DNA of 64,000 nucleotides from Nocardioides daedukensis. GTDB lineage: Bacteria > Actinomycetota > Actinomycetes > Propionibacteriales > Nocardioidaceae. Position numbers and translations under genes: made by a program. Each line of letters opens with the position of its first letter. The first letter of the stretch is position 1. Shown here piece after piece: positions 33,426 to 41,911 of this stretch. Below the pieces are notes generated by a model that was not told the DNA's origin, made no database searches, and worked only from the letters and a program-made list of their open reading frames with translations. The stretch covers positions 3,410,001-3,474,000 of the forward strand of contig NZ_JACCAA010000001.1 of NCBI RefSeq assembly GCF_013408415.1, read 5' to 3'.

Positions 33426-33788
33426 TCAGAGGCTGGCCTGCCACCCGTCGTACTGTCCTCCGGCGGTCCGGGAGGCGACCTTCTCGAAGAAGGCCCGGGC
33501 CCGGCAGACCAGCTCGGGGCTGAGGATCACGTCGGTGCGTGCGGCCAGGACGAGCCAGTCGTCGCCGTCCTCGGCTTCCTCGACGGTGCGGATCTCCCAG
33601 TCGGCGGCGGTGATCTCGTCGGCAGCCTTGCGTGCGGCCCGCTCGTCGGCGGCGTAGAGCACCTGCAGCCATTCGCGCGGAGTGTCCGGCGAGCTCTGCT
33701 CGTTGATCTTCGCCAGGGTCTCGAGGTCGATCGGGTTCATGTGGGGCTCGGCCTCAGCCGCCCCGTCCCGCTTCTTGAAGAGTGCCAC
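33426..33788 (-). CDS. RraB-domain protein
   Basis: This 120-aa protein shows an RraB-like ferredoxin fold pattern: AADEITAADWEIRTVEEAEDGDDWLVLAARTD split over two strands, then LSPELVCRARAFFEKVASRTAGGQYDGWQ. RraB proteins inhibit RNase E in E. coli; here only the domain is inferred. The start is GTG 33788, with a weak -10-like CAGACT 6 nt upstream. It converges on kynU with a 9-bp gap. Confidence 0.75.
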   Translation of the reverse strand: MALFKKRDGAAEAEPHMNPIDLETLAKINEQSSPDTPREWLQVLYAADERAARKAADEITAADWEIRTVEEAEDGDDWLVLAARTDVILSPELVCRARAFFEKVASRTAGGQYDGWQASL

Positions 33789-33857
33789 CCCGGCAGTCTG
33801 CCACTGTGCCGAGACTTGCGGAAAAGCGCTCAGACTCTGGTGCCGAACGCAGCGCAG

Positions 33858-34451
33858 TCACCGCCGCAGGGCTGCGAAGTGCGCCTCCACCTGGTCGTCG
33901 TCCCAGCCGTGCGCGTCGCGCAGACCCTCGGCGAGCATCGCCAGGTAGGCCGGACCGGGTGGAGTGTGCTCGATGGCGTCGCGCCCATGTGGCGAGGTGA
34001 AGGTGAGCATCGGCAGGCCGTCGAGCCGGCCCACCTCGATCAGCGTCTCGTAGGAACCGGGACCGGCGGCGTGCCGTCCGTCGGGAAGTCCGTCGACCAA
34101 CCCGTTGAGCAGCACCTCGACCAGCGGGTCGTCCGGATCGGGGATGCGGTGCATCTCCTGGGCGGCGACGTCGGCGAACTGCTCGGCGGTGATCTTGTAG
34201 GCGCGAGCCGGGGTGGGCCCGGGGACGTCGTGGTCGTAGAACGCGACGCCGCCGCCCCACGTCCTCGACTCACCGGCGAAGTAGAGGCTCCCCGGGAGCT
34301 CCACCGCGACGTCGGCCACCGGGAGCGTGGAGTCGCGGGCACCGGCGTAGGTGACCCGGGCCCCGGGCGGACAGCCGCCCTCGAGGTAGCACCGGAGCCG
34401 GACCAGTGACATGTTGGACCCATAACTGACGTACCAGAGGTGTTGTGACAT
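33858..34451 (-). CDS. gamma-glutamylcyclotransferase-like protein
   Basis: This 197-aa protein begins LWYVSYGSNM, the substrate-binding motif of the GGCT/AIG2 fold, and continues LPGSLYFAGESRTWGGGVAF. The middle (RAYKITAEQFADVAAQE) and C-terminal region resemble larger bacterial GGCT-like proteins. Whether a catalytic Glu is conserved cannot be settled by eye. A ribosome site (GGAGGGG) lies before ATG 34451. The gene is divergent from the acyltransferase. Confidence 0.7.
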   Translation of the reverse strand: MSQHLWYVSYGSNMSLVRLRCYLEGGCPPGARVTYAGARDSTLPVADVAVELPGSLYFAGESRTWGGGVAFYDHDVPGPTPARAYKITAEQFADVAAQEMHRIPDPDDPLVEVLLNGLVDGLPDGRHAAGPGSYETLIEVGRLDGLPMLTFTSPHGRDAIEHTPPGPAYLAMLAEGLRDAHGWDDDQVEAHFAALRR

Positions 34452-34574
34452 CGCCCCTCCGTTCTAGCAGGTCGGGTGCGAGGTGAGATCGGCCACCGGA
34501 CCGTCACCAACGTTCCAGTGGCGCGTTGGTCCAGCGACCGGCTCCCGATACCGGCACAGGAGGAGTGGAACGAC

Positions 34575-35399
34575 GTGGCATGGCCGATTCCCAGGTTCAA
34601 GGCTCACCCGGAGGGCCTTGAGGGGCGCGATCCGGACTTCATCCGACGGATGCTGCCGAGGCTCTGGGTCGGTACGGCGCTCTACTTCCGCCCCGAGGTG
34701 AACGGCTTCGACAAGGTCCCTGACGAGCCGGTGCTCTTCGTCGGCAACCACAGCGGGGGCGCGAACGTCCCGGACACCTTCGTCTTCACCCTCGCCTACA
34801 ACACCTGGTTCACCGTGGACGGGCGGCCACTTATCGGCCTGGGCCACAAGATCGTCGCCAACGCTCCGGTGATCGGGAACATGGCCCGCAAGTTCGGCAT
34901 GGTCACCGCTCATCGCGACGCCGCGGACAAGCTGCTGCAGGCCGGCGCCAACGTGCTGGTCTATCCGGGCGGCGACGTCGAGGCGCTGCGGCCGTGGACC
35001 CAACGGAACACGATCCGTTTCGACGGCCGCAAGGGCTTCCTCAAGGTCGCCCACCGCAACGGCGTCAAGATCGTCCCCGTCGTCGCGACCGGGGGACACG
35101 ACACCTTCTTCGTGCTCAACGACGGCCGCCGGACGGCCAAGCTGCTCGGCCTGGACAAGCTCCTGAGGGTGAAGTCGGTGCCGATCTCCGTGTCCATCCC
35201 GTGGGGCATCGTGCCGGGGGACCTGCCGCACATCCCGTTGCCGGCGAAGATCCGGATCCAGGTGCTCGACCCGATCGACCTGCACGAGATGTTCGGTGAC
35301 GAGCCGGACTGGGACGCGGCCTACGACTACGTGACCAGCGTGATGCAGGTCGGCCTGTCCAGCCTCGCCGCCAAGACCGTGCTGCCGGTGCTCGGATGA
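34575..35399 (+). CDS. PlsC-like lysophospholipid acyltransferase
   Basis: This 274-aa protein has the acyltransferase block I variant FVGNHSGGANVPD in place of NHxxxxD, then YPGGDVEALRPW as block III and IVPVVATGGHD as block IV. Such proteins acylate lysophosphatidic acid or related alcohols. GTG 34575 is preferred over the ATG at 34476 because AGGAGG lies 11 nt upstream and the earlier residues are poorly conserved-looking. It overlaps the next gene by ATGA. Confidence 0.82.
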   Translation: MAWPIPRFKAHPEGLEGRDPDFIRRMLPRLWVGTALYFRPEVNGFDKVPDEPVLFVGNHSGGANVPDTFVFTLAYNTWFTVDGRPLIGLGHKIVANAPVIGNMARKFGMVTAHRDAADKLLQAGANVLVYPGGDVEALRPWTQRNTIRFDGRKGFLKVAHRNGVKIVPVVATGGHDTFFVLNDGRRTAKLLGLDKLLRVKSVPISVSIPWGIVPGDLPHIPLPAKIRIQVLDPIDLHEMFGDEPDWDAAYDYVTSVMQVGLSSLAAKTVLPVLG

Positions 35400-35824
35400 C
35401 CGTCGCAGTCTCACGATCCCGCGTCGTACGCCGTGACGCCGACGACGTCGCGGCACTCGTCACCGATCCCTCACGGCTGCTGCCGTTCCTCGCCGACTTC
35501 GGGCGCTTCGACCCCCTCGGCGAAGACGAATATGACGTGTTCCTCGACATCGGCACGATCCACGTCGGTGGTCGGGTCCAGATCAGCCGACCCGATGCCC
35601 GCACCCTGTTCTGGCACTCGATCCGGGGCACCACCCACACGCTCGAGCTCCGGGTCGATGACCACGAGCAGGGCAGCCTGGTGACGATGACCCTCACGTT
35701 GACCCTGTTCGGCCTGGCCGTCGCCCGGATCGCCGAACTGATGGCCCGCGGGATCATGGACCGGCACGTGATCGCCGGGCTGGAGCAGCTGAGGCACGCA
35801 CTTGAGTACGACGAGTTCGGCTGA
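35396..35824 (+). CDS. SRPBCC-family protein
   Basis: This 142-aa protein has a helix-grip pattern: VVRRDADDVAALVTDPSRLLPFLADF, then successive beta strands (EYDVFLDIGTIHVGGRVQIS, TLELRVDDHEQGSLVTMTLTLT) and a long C-terminal helix (DRHVIAGLEQLRHALE). It is coupled to the acyltransferase gene by a 4-bp overlap, so a role in handling a lipid ligand is conceivable. No catalytic residues are identified. Confidence 0.75.
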   Translation: MTVAVSRSRVVRRDADDVAALVTDPSRLLPFLADFGRFDPLGEDEYDVFLDIGTIHVGGRVQISRPDARTLFWHSIRGTTHTLELRVDDHEQGSLVTMTLTLTLFGLAVARIAELMARGIMDRHVIAGLEQLRHALEYDEFG

Positions 35825-35885
35825 CGGTTGTGGCGCGTGACCAGTTGCGCGCGTGACCCGGTGACCCCTGCGCCGTTGTCGTTGC

Positions 35886-37061
35886 ATGAAGCACACTTCT
35901 CTGCGGCTGGTCAGTGCCGCTGCCGTCCTGCCGATGCTGCTTGCTGCCGGCGTCGTGTCGAGTGCGGCCGACGAGGCGCGGCGTACGTCGAACGCGGACG
36001 GCAGCCGGGTCTCTGCGGCGAGCCAGGAGCTCGACGCTGCAGCGGCCAAGGCGTTGGCCGCGAAGGCGGAGTCGCTGTCGGCGTCCCAGTCGGCGAAGGC
36101 CCCGACGAGCGCCGGGGTCGGGCACCCGAAGGCCACCGGCACGAAGGCAACCGCGGCGGCCAAGGCCAAGGCACCCGCCAAGAAGCCGTTGGTCTACAAG
36201 GAATATGTCTCCCTGGGTGACTCGTGGTCCGCGGACGTGAAGCTGATCGACGCCCATGGTCTGCCCGATGCAAGGCACGCGCCGATCGATTGCGCCCAGT
36301 CACAGGTGAACTATCCGAAGCTGCTGGCCGCGGCGCTGAAGGTGAAGATCCACCGCGACGCTACCTGCGGCTCCGCCACGACCGACGACTTCTATGCCCC
36401 GCAGACCGCCTTCATCGGCGGCACCAACCCGCCGCAGTTCGACCGGCTCACGAAGAAGACCGACCTGGTCACCATCGGCATCGGCGGCAACGACGCCTCG
36501 GTCGCCGCCGCGGCCCTCGACTGCCTCAACGTGCTTCCGGTCAACGTGCCGGTGCCGCTGCCGGCCCTGGACCTCGGCCTGCCGCTGGTGCCCTCGGCGT
36601 TGCCGCTGGGTGGGTGCAAGGAGCGCTTCACCGCCGGTGGCGTCGACCAGTTGGCGGTGGCGATCAAGGCGTCCGAGCCCAAGCTGATCAGGGCGATCAA
36701 GGACGTCCGCAAGCGTTCGCCGAAGGCGCGGATCCTGATGGTGGACTACCTGGCGGCCGTGCCGCCGAAGACCTGCTACCCGTTCCTGCCGATGACCGAG
36801 TCCGACCGGGCCTACCTGGCCAAGGCCTTCCGCTCCCTCAACGCGATGGTGAAGAGCGCGGCGAGGAAGGGTGGCGCCGAGTTCGTCGACACCTACACCC
36901 CCTCGCTCGGTCACGACGTCTGTGCGGCTCTCGACAAGCGGTACGTCGAGGTCGTCGGCGTCTCGGTCAACGACCTGGGCATCGGGATCCCGGCCCACCC
37001 GAACTCGGCAGGTGCCCGGGCCCAGTTCCGTGCGGTGCTCAAGCAGGTCAACAAGCGCTGA
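35886..37061 (+). CDS. secreted SGNH/GDSL lipase-esterase
   Basis: This 391-aa protein has a signal peptide (about 1-28) and an Ala/Lys-rich linker to about residue 100. The SGNH hydrolase domain has block I YVSLGDSWSA (nucleophile Ser), block III GIGGND, and a block V-like PAHPNSAG with the catalytic His. Paired cysteines suggest extracytoplasmic disulfides, as in Streptomyces SGNH lipases. It starts 62 bp after the SRPBCC gene; no clear promoter is seen. Confidence 0.88.
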   Translation: MKHTSLRLVSAAAVLPMLLAAGVVSSAADEARRTSNADGSRVSAASQELDAAAAKALAAKAESLSASQSAKAPTSAGVGHPKATGTKATAAAKAKAPAKKPLVYKEYVSLGDSWSADVKLIDAHGLPDARHAPIDCAQSQVNYPKLLAAALKVKIHRDATCGSATTDDFYAPQTAFIGGTNPPQFDRLTKKTDLVTIGIGGNDASVAAAALDCLNVLPVNVPVPLPALDLGLPLVPSALPLGGCKERFTAGGVDQLAVAIKASEPKLIRAIKDVRKRSPKARILMVDYLAAVPPKTCYPFLPMTESDRAYLAKAFRSLNAMVKSAARKGGAEFVDTYTPSLGHDVCAALDKRYVEVVGVSVNDLGIGIPAHPNSAGARAQFRAVLKQVNKR

Positions 37062-37082
37062 TCGGTCGCGTTGGCGCATCGC

Positions 37083-38117
37083 TCAGGTAGCGCGCAGGGG
37101 CTCGCCGACCGAGTGCATGTGTCGCAACGCGATCGCATAGGACTCGACCAGTCGGGCCTCGGCATAGTCGACACCGAGCTCGCGGCAGTAGTCGCGCACG
37201 ATCGGCTGCGCCAGGGGCAGGTTGGCGCACGGCATGCTCGGGAACAGGTGGTGCTCGATCTGGTAGTTCAACCCGCCCAGGGCCACGTCCACGACCGGAC
37301 CGCCGCGTACGTTGCGCGAGGTCAGCACCTGCTTGCGCAGGAAGTCCGGCTCACGCGCACCGGTCAGGGTGGGCATGCCCTTGTGGTTCGGGGCGAACGA
37401 GCAGCCCAGGTAGAGACCCAAGACTGCCTGGTTGAGGAGCAGGAATGCGACCGCCAGGCCGGGGGAGAGCACCGTGAAGGTGAGGCCGGTCCAGCCGACG
37501 ACGTGCAGCACCAGCAGCCCGGCCTCCAGGCGCCTGGCCGAGAGTCCCGGCCGGAGCACTGCCCGGAAGCTCGAGACATGAAGGTTGAACGCCTCGAGGG
37601 TGAGCAGTGGGAAGAACAAGAAGGCCTCGTACTTCCCGATGAACCGGGCGACACCACGCGCCTCGACCGCCTGGCCCTGCGACCAGACCAGCAGCTCGGG
37701 TGACACGTCGGGGTCGAGCTCCTCGTGGTTCGGGTTCGCGTGGTGCCTGGTGTGCTTGTCCATCCACCAGCCATAGCTCATCCCGACGCCGAGGTTTCCG
37801 ACCAACCTTCCGGCGAGCTCGCTGGCCCGGCGGGTGCGGAACACCTGGCGGTGCGCGATGTCGTGGGCCAGCAGGGCGAGCTGGGCGAAGACGACGGCGA
37901 GGCCGACGGCGGTCAACAGCTGCCACCAGGTGTCACCGAAGGTGACCAGGGCGGCGGCGCCGGCAACGAGCGCGACGCCGACCAGGACGAAGCGAGCGGC
38001 GTAGTAGCCCCGACGTCGCTCGAGCAGTCCCGCCGCGTCGATGCGGCGGCGCAGCTCTGCGAAGTCGGAGCCGCCATGGGTGGCACGGCCGGGTTGGGTG
38101 GGGGTCTGGATGCTCAT
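37083..38117 (-). CDS. membrane fatty acid desaturase
   Basis: This 344-aa protein has several hydrophobic helices and the three histidine boxes of the acyl-lipid/acyl-CoA desaturase group: HDIAH (about 90), HTRHH (about 124) and QIEHH (about 293). These bind the di-iron center that inserts double bonds into membrane acyl chains. ATG 38117 (MSIQTP) is used. A weak AAGACT hexamer lies 6 nt upstream. The longer frame to 38834 is antisense artefact. Confidence 0.92.
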   Translation of the reverse strand: MSIQTPTQPGRATHGGSDFAELRRRIDAAGLLERRRGYYAARFVLVGVALVAGAAALVTFGDTWWQLLTAVGLAVVFAQLALLAHDIAHRQVFRTRRASELAGRLVGNLGVGMSYGWWMDKHTRHHANPNHEELDPDVSPELLVWSQGQAVEARGVARFIGKYEAFLFFPLLTLEAFNLHVSSFRAVLRPGLSARRLEAGLLVLHVVGWTGLTFTVLSPGLAVAFLLLNQAVLGLYLGCSFAPNHKGMPTLTGAREPDFLRKQVLTSRNVRGGPVVDVALGGLNYQIEHHLFPSMPCANLPLAQPIVRDYCRELGVDYAEARLVESYAIALRHMHSVGEPLRAT

Positions 38118-38230
38118 GCCTCGAGTCTTCGCCCCGATCGCCTCGGAGGCGATGGTCCCCGGACCCGGTTCGTGGTGGTGCCAGCACCACCGTCGGGCGT
38201 GCCCGGCAACCGACCTCTGACCCGGTTGAC

Positions 38231-38902
38231 CTACGAGCTCGGGTCGCCCGCGCGCTCGAGCACGCCGAGCACGATCAGCACCTGCGCCACGATGTAGGTG
38301 AGCATCACCCAGAACGAGCTGTGCCCTATGGTCACGTTCTCGGCGAAGGCATCGATCGCGATCAACCCGTCGGAGACGAGGAAGAGTGCGCCGCCGACCC
38401 AGATCAGTCGCCCGAGCCCGGTCGCGAGCACGGCCATCGTCCCCAGCAGCGCTCCATAGACCAGCACCGGGACGAGCATGCCGCCCGCACCGGGAGCGCA
38501 GATGGCAACCAGCAACACCACGGCGACGGCGTACGGCGTCAGCGCGATCCGGTTGATCGCCAGCACCGACTGGTCGGCATACGGCCGGAACGCCACCACG
38601 TAGGCGACCTGAGCGAGTGCGAAGAAGCCGACCATCAGCAGGAACGCTGCGTCGCCGTCCACGAAGCGCGGCGCGGTGTCGCCGAGCCAGCTGAAGGCGA
38701 GGGCGACCAGGGTGAGCCGGACCAGCCGGCTGCGCGGGGCCGAGGTTGCGGTCCACAGCGCCAACGCCAGCAACGCCATCAACACGGGCTGGGTGGGGTC
38801 CGAGACCGCGTCGACGCCGGTCCACTGGGCCCACAGGTGGATGCCGCTGACGGCACCGAGTGCGCCCAGCGCCAGCACGGTGGGGGTCGGCTGTCCGAAC
38901 AT
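38231..38902 (-). CDS. YhhN-family protein, lysoplasmalogenase-like
   Basis: This 223-aa polytopic protein of about eight helices has the family pattern LVALAFSWLGD, RPYADQS and GGALFLVSDGLIAID. The human relative TMEM86B hydrolyses lysoplasmalogens; bacterial roles are less certain. ATG 38902 lies 1 bp after the FUSC-protein stop with a GAGG ribosome site; an in-frame start at 38932 is possible. Confidence 0.82.
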   Translation of the reverse strand: MFGQPTPTVLALGALGAVSGIHLWAQWTGVDAVSDPTQPVLMALLALALWTATSAPRSRLVRLTLVALAFSWLGDTAPRFVDGDAAFLLMVGFFALAQVAYVVAFRPYADQSVLAINRIALTPYAVAVVLLVAICAPGAGGMLVPVLVYGALLGTMAVLATGLGRLIWVGGALFLVSDGLIAIDAFAENVTIGHSSFWVMLTYIVAQVLIVLGVLERAGDPSS

Positions 38903-38903
38903 C

Positions 38904-39926
38904 TCAGGCCTCTTTCCGGTCACGGGTGACATAACCGATGAGGATGCCGATCGCCACGCCGATCACCGTCTCGACACCCCGGTCGATGATCAACGTTCTG
39001 GTGGGAGTGGGTGCGGCCAGGTGGACCATCAACAGGGCCAGCGGGGTGATCGCGACCAGGGCGATGGCGTAGTTGCGACCGACCAGCAGCTCCGCGGCGA
39101 CCTGCATCACCACCACGACCAGGATCAGTGCCAGGACGGGCAGGTCGAGCTCCAGCAACAGTGCGGCGCTGACCAGGCCGAGTGCAGTGCCGATGATCCG
39201 CTGGATGCCGCGCACCGCTTGGGGGAGCAGGTCCTTGGCGACGAGTGGGACGACTGCCGAGACCATCGCCCAGTAGGGGTGGCCGATCCCGATCGCGGTC
39301 GCCAACGACCCGGCGATCACCACGCTGGCCACAGCCCGGGCGACGTGTCGCCGGGCCGCGCGCCGCGGCGGAGGCCGCAGACGGGTGGGGCTCGACAGCG
39401 GTGCGCCGGTGCGCAGTCGGCGCCAGGCTGCTCCGGCCGATCCGACCAGGAGCGAGAAGAGTGCGGAGCTCCCGGCCACGCCCACGGCGATCGGCAGGTC
39501 CGTGGCCTCGCCGGGGATGGACGCCACCGCCGCGAAGGCGAAGATCAGGAACAACGGGCCGGGCGGGTGCCACGACTCGACGTCGGAGATCCAGGAGCCG
39601 ACCCCGGCCACGAGAGCCGCGACCGGAACTGCGAGCCAGCCCCGGTGATCCGAGATGCTGACCAGTGCGCCCAACCCGACGGCCCAGGTGAGCAGCACGG
39701 CCAGGGTGACCTGCATCCGGACTCGTTCGAGTCCCACGACGGAGCGTCCGTAGAGCGAGGTCATCGCCCCGAACGCGGCATAGATCGACCACGGCACCTG
39801 GTCCACGGACCACAGGATCAGCAGGGGAACCAGGACCGAGATCCCCGCACGCAGCGCCACCCGGTGTGCGCCGTTGTGGGCGCCCAGCCTGAGCACCTCT
39901 CTGGCAACTGTCGTGTGGGCTGGCAT
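38904..39926 (-). CDS. FUSC-family membrane protein
   Basis: This 340-aa protein has about eight to ten membrane helices in two bundles separated by a basic loop (residues about 170-200). The second half has the aromatic acid exporter/FUSC pattern (YWAMVSAVVPL, RGIQRIIGTALGLVSAALLL). Members are proposed efflux components; no substrate is evident. It is in an operon with yhhN. A GACAAT hexamer is 6 nt before ATG 39926. Confidence 0.85.
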   Translation of the reverse strand: MPAHTTVAREVLRLGAHNGAHRVALRAGISVLVPLLILWSVDQVPWSIYAAFGAMTSLYGRSVVGLERVRMQVTLAVLLTWAVGLGALVSISDHRGWLAVPVAALVAGVGSWISDVESWHPPGPLFLIFAFAAVASIPGEATDLPIAVGVAGSSALFSLLVGSAGAAWRRLRTGAPLSSPTRLRPPPRRAARRHVARAVASVVIAGSLATAIGIGHPYWAMVSAVVPLVAKDLLPQAVRGIQRIIGTALGLVSAALLLELDLPVLALILVVVVMQVAAELLVGRNYAIALVAITPLALLMVHLAAPTPTRTLIIDRGVETVIGVAIGILIGYVTRDRKEA

Positions 39927-39932
39927 CGGACC

Positions 39933-39938
39933 ATTGTC
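39933..39938 (-). promoter_or_regulatory. putative -10 element (GACAAT) for the FUSC gene
   Basis: Reverse-strand GACAAT is 6 nt before ATG 39926. Only 10 bp separate it from the opposing -10 element of the thioesterase gene. Confidence 0.4.
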
Positions 39939-39948
39939 CCGCGCCTCC

Positions 39949-39954
39949 TAGGAT
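39949..39954 (+). promoter_or_regulatory. putative -10 element (TAGGAT) for the thioesterase
   Basis: TAGGAT lies 7 nt before ATG 39962, completing a compact back-to-back leaderless promoter pair. Confidence 0.5.
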
Positions 39955-39961
39955 CCGCTGC

Positions 39962-40771
39962 ATGGGACACGAGTTCGACCGCGACATCGCCGTCACCCGC
40001 GTTGACGAGACCACTTTCACCGCCGAGCTCGGTGCTGGCTGGGACGTCGGCGGCGCCGTCAACGGTGGCTACCTGCTGGCCACCATCGGCAACGCACTCG
40101 GCCAGGTCGCTCCCGGCAAGCCCGACCCGATCGTGGTCAGCTGCTTCTACCTCACCGCGGCCACTGCCGGCCCGGCCACGATCGTGACCCGGACGATCCG
40201 TGACGGCGGCAGCATGGCCACCCTCGCCGCCGACCTCGTCCAGGACGGCCAGCCGCGGATCACGGTGACCGCGACCTACGGTGACCTGTCCGCCCTGCCC
40301 GACGACGTGCGCACCACCGCGACCGCACATGAGCTTCCTCCGCTCGAGGAGTGCGTCCCCTCCTCGATGGCACCCGAGGAAGTACGCCGGATGGCACCGC
40401 TGATGGGCCGCTTCGACCTGCGCCTGGACCCGGCGTACGCCGGCTGGGCCGTCGGTGAGCCGAGCGGGAACGGGATCATCCAGGGCTGGATCCGCCTGGT
40501 CGACGAGCGCGAGCCGGACCCGCTGTCGCTGCTGCTGATGCTCGACGCGCTGCCCCCGGTCACCTTCGACCTCGGCATGCCCGGCTGGGCGCCGACCCTC
40601 GAGCTCACCGCGCACGTGCGGGGCGTCCCGGCGCCGGGGTGGCTCAGGGTCAGGCACGAGACCCGCAACATGGCCCGCGGCATGTTCGAGGAGGACTGCG
40701 TGGTCTGGGACTCCTCGGACCGACTGATCGCCCAGAGTCGCCAGCTCGCCCGCTCGCCACGCTCGCGCTAG
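39962..40771 (+). CDS. TesB-like acyl-CoA thioesterase (double hotdog)
   Basis: This 269-aa protein has two tandem hotdog-type halves. The first has GAVNGGYLLATIGNALGQ and a strand-rich FYLTAATAGPATIVTRTIRDGGSMATLAADLVQDG; the second has DPLSLLLMLDALPPVTFDLG and TLELTAHVRG. It would hydrolyse acyl-CoA; chain preference is unknown. The leaderless start at 39962 is well supported. Confidence 0.82.
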   Translation: MGHEFDRDIAVTRVDETTFTAELGAGWDVGGAVNGGYLLATIGNALGQVAPGKPDPIVVSCFYLTAATAGPATIVTRTIRDGGSMATLAADLVQDGQPRITVTATYGDLSALPDDVRTTATAHELPPLEECVPSSMAPEEVRRMAPLMGRFDLRLDPAYAGWAVGEPSGNGIIQGWIRLVDEREPDPLSLLLMLDALPPVTFDLGMPGWAPTLELTAHVRGVPAPGWLRVRHETRNMARGMFEEDCVVWDSSDRLIAQSRQLARSPRSR

Positions 40772-40816
40772 GAGCCCGTGCGGGACTACTCTCGAGAGCG
40801 TCGAGAGGAGCAGTCG

Positions 40817-41899
40817 ATGGCTGCCACAGTGCTCATGGTCGGCACCCGCAAGGGCTTGTGGGTCGGCCGGTCGGACGAAGCTCGCCAGGACTGGGAGTGG
40901 AGCGGACCTCACTTCGACATGGAGGAGGTCTACTCCTGCATGGTCGACACCCGCAGCGATCCGCCGCGACTGCTCGCCGGTGCGGCGTCGAGCTGGCTCG
41001 GTCCCCAGGTCGGCCGCTCAGACGACCTCGGCGCGACCTGGCAGAGCACACCCGAGGCGATCCGGTTCCCCAATGACGTCGACGCATCCGTGGAGCGGGT
41101 GTGGCAGCTCGTGCCCGGCCCGGTCGACGGTGAGGTCTATGCCGGCAGCGAGCCCGCCGCGGTGTGGCACTCGACCGACAGCGGGGAGACGTTCTCGCTC
41201 TTGCGCGGGCTCTGGGACCACCCGCACCGCACCGAGTGGGCGGCGGGCTTCGGCGGACAGGCCTTCCACACGGTGCTCCCGCACCCGACCCGGACCGGAT
41301 CGGTGCTGGCTGCGCTGTCCACCGGCGGGGTCTATGCCAGCGATGACCACGGTGAGAGCTGGGAGCCGCGCAACGCCGGGATCCGGGCGGACTTCCTGCC
41401 CGAGGGCGAGCAATATCCCGTCTTCGGCCAGTGCGTGCACAAGGTGGCCAGGCACCCGGAACGTCCCGAACGGCTCTATGCCCAGAACCACGGGGGCGTC
41501 TACCGCTCCGACGACGAAGGACGCTCGTGGACGTCGATTGCCGAGGGACTCCCCGCGGACTTCGGCTTCCCGATCGTGGTGCACCCGCGCGAGCCGGACA
41601 CGATCTTCGTCTTCCCGATCAACGGCGGCGAGGCGCGATATCCACCCGGCGGCCGGGCGCGGGTCTGGCGCAGCCGCGACGCGGGGGAGTCCTGGCACGA
41701 ATCCGGAGACGGGCTGCCGGAGACCTTCCACGTCGGGGTGATGCGCGACGCGATGTCTGCCGACGACCATGACCGCACCGGCCTCTACCTCGGCGCCCGC
41801 AACGGCACCGTGTGGTGCTCCACCGACGACGGCGACTCGTGGCGACAGGTCGCCGCGAACCTGCCCGACGTGATGGCGGTGCGGGCCGGACGGGTCTGA
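40817..41899 (+). CDS. cytoplasmic Asp-box (BNR) beta-propeller protein
   Basis: This 360-aa protein has at least five Asp-box-like turns (SDDLGATW, STDSGETF, SDDHGESW, SDDEGRSW, SRDAGESW, STDDGDSW), as in sialidases and Vps10-type propellers. No signal peptide and no Arg-triad of sialidases is evident, so it is more likely a structural or binding propeller. ATG 40817 is chosen for its GAGGAG ribosome site; the upstream frame to 40778 has none. It lies 45 bp after the thioesterase. Confidence 0.78.
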   Translation: MAATVLMVGTRKGLWVGRSDEARQDWEWSGPHFDMEEVYSCMVDTRSDPPRLLAGAASSWLGPQVGRSDDLGATWQSTPEAIRFPNDVDASVERVWQLVPGPVDGEVYAGSEPAAVWHSTDSGETFSLLRGLWDHPHRTEWAAGFGGQAFHTVLPHPTRTGSVLAALSTGGVYASDDHGESWEPRNAGIRADFLPEGEQYPVFGQCVHKVARHPERPERLYAQNHGGVYRSDDEGRSWTSIAEGLPADFGFPIVVHPREPDTIFVFPINGGEARYPPGGRARVWRSRDAGESWHESGDGLPETFHVGVMRDAMSADDHDRTGLYLGARNGTVWCSTDDGDSWRQVAANLPDVMAVRAGRV

Positions 41900-41911
41900 T
41901 CGACGCGCGGC

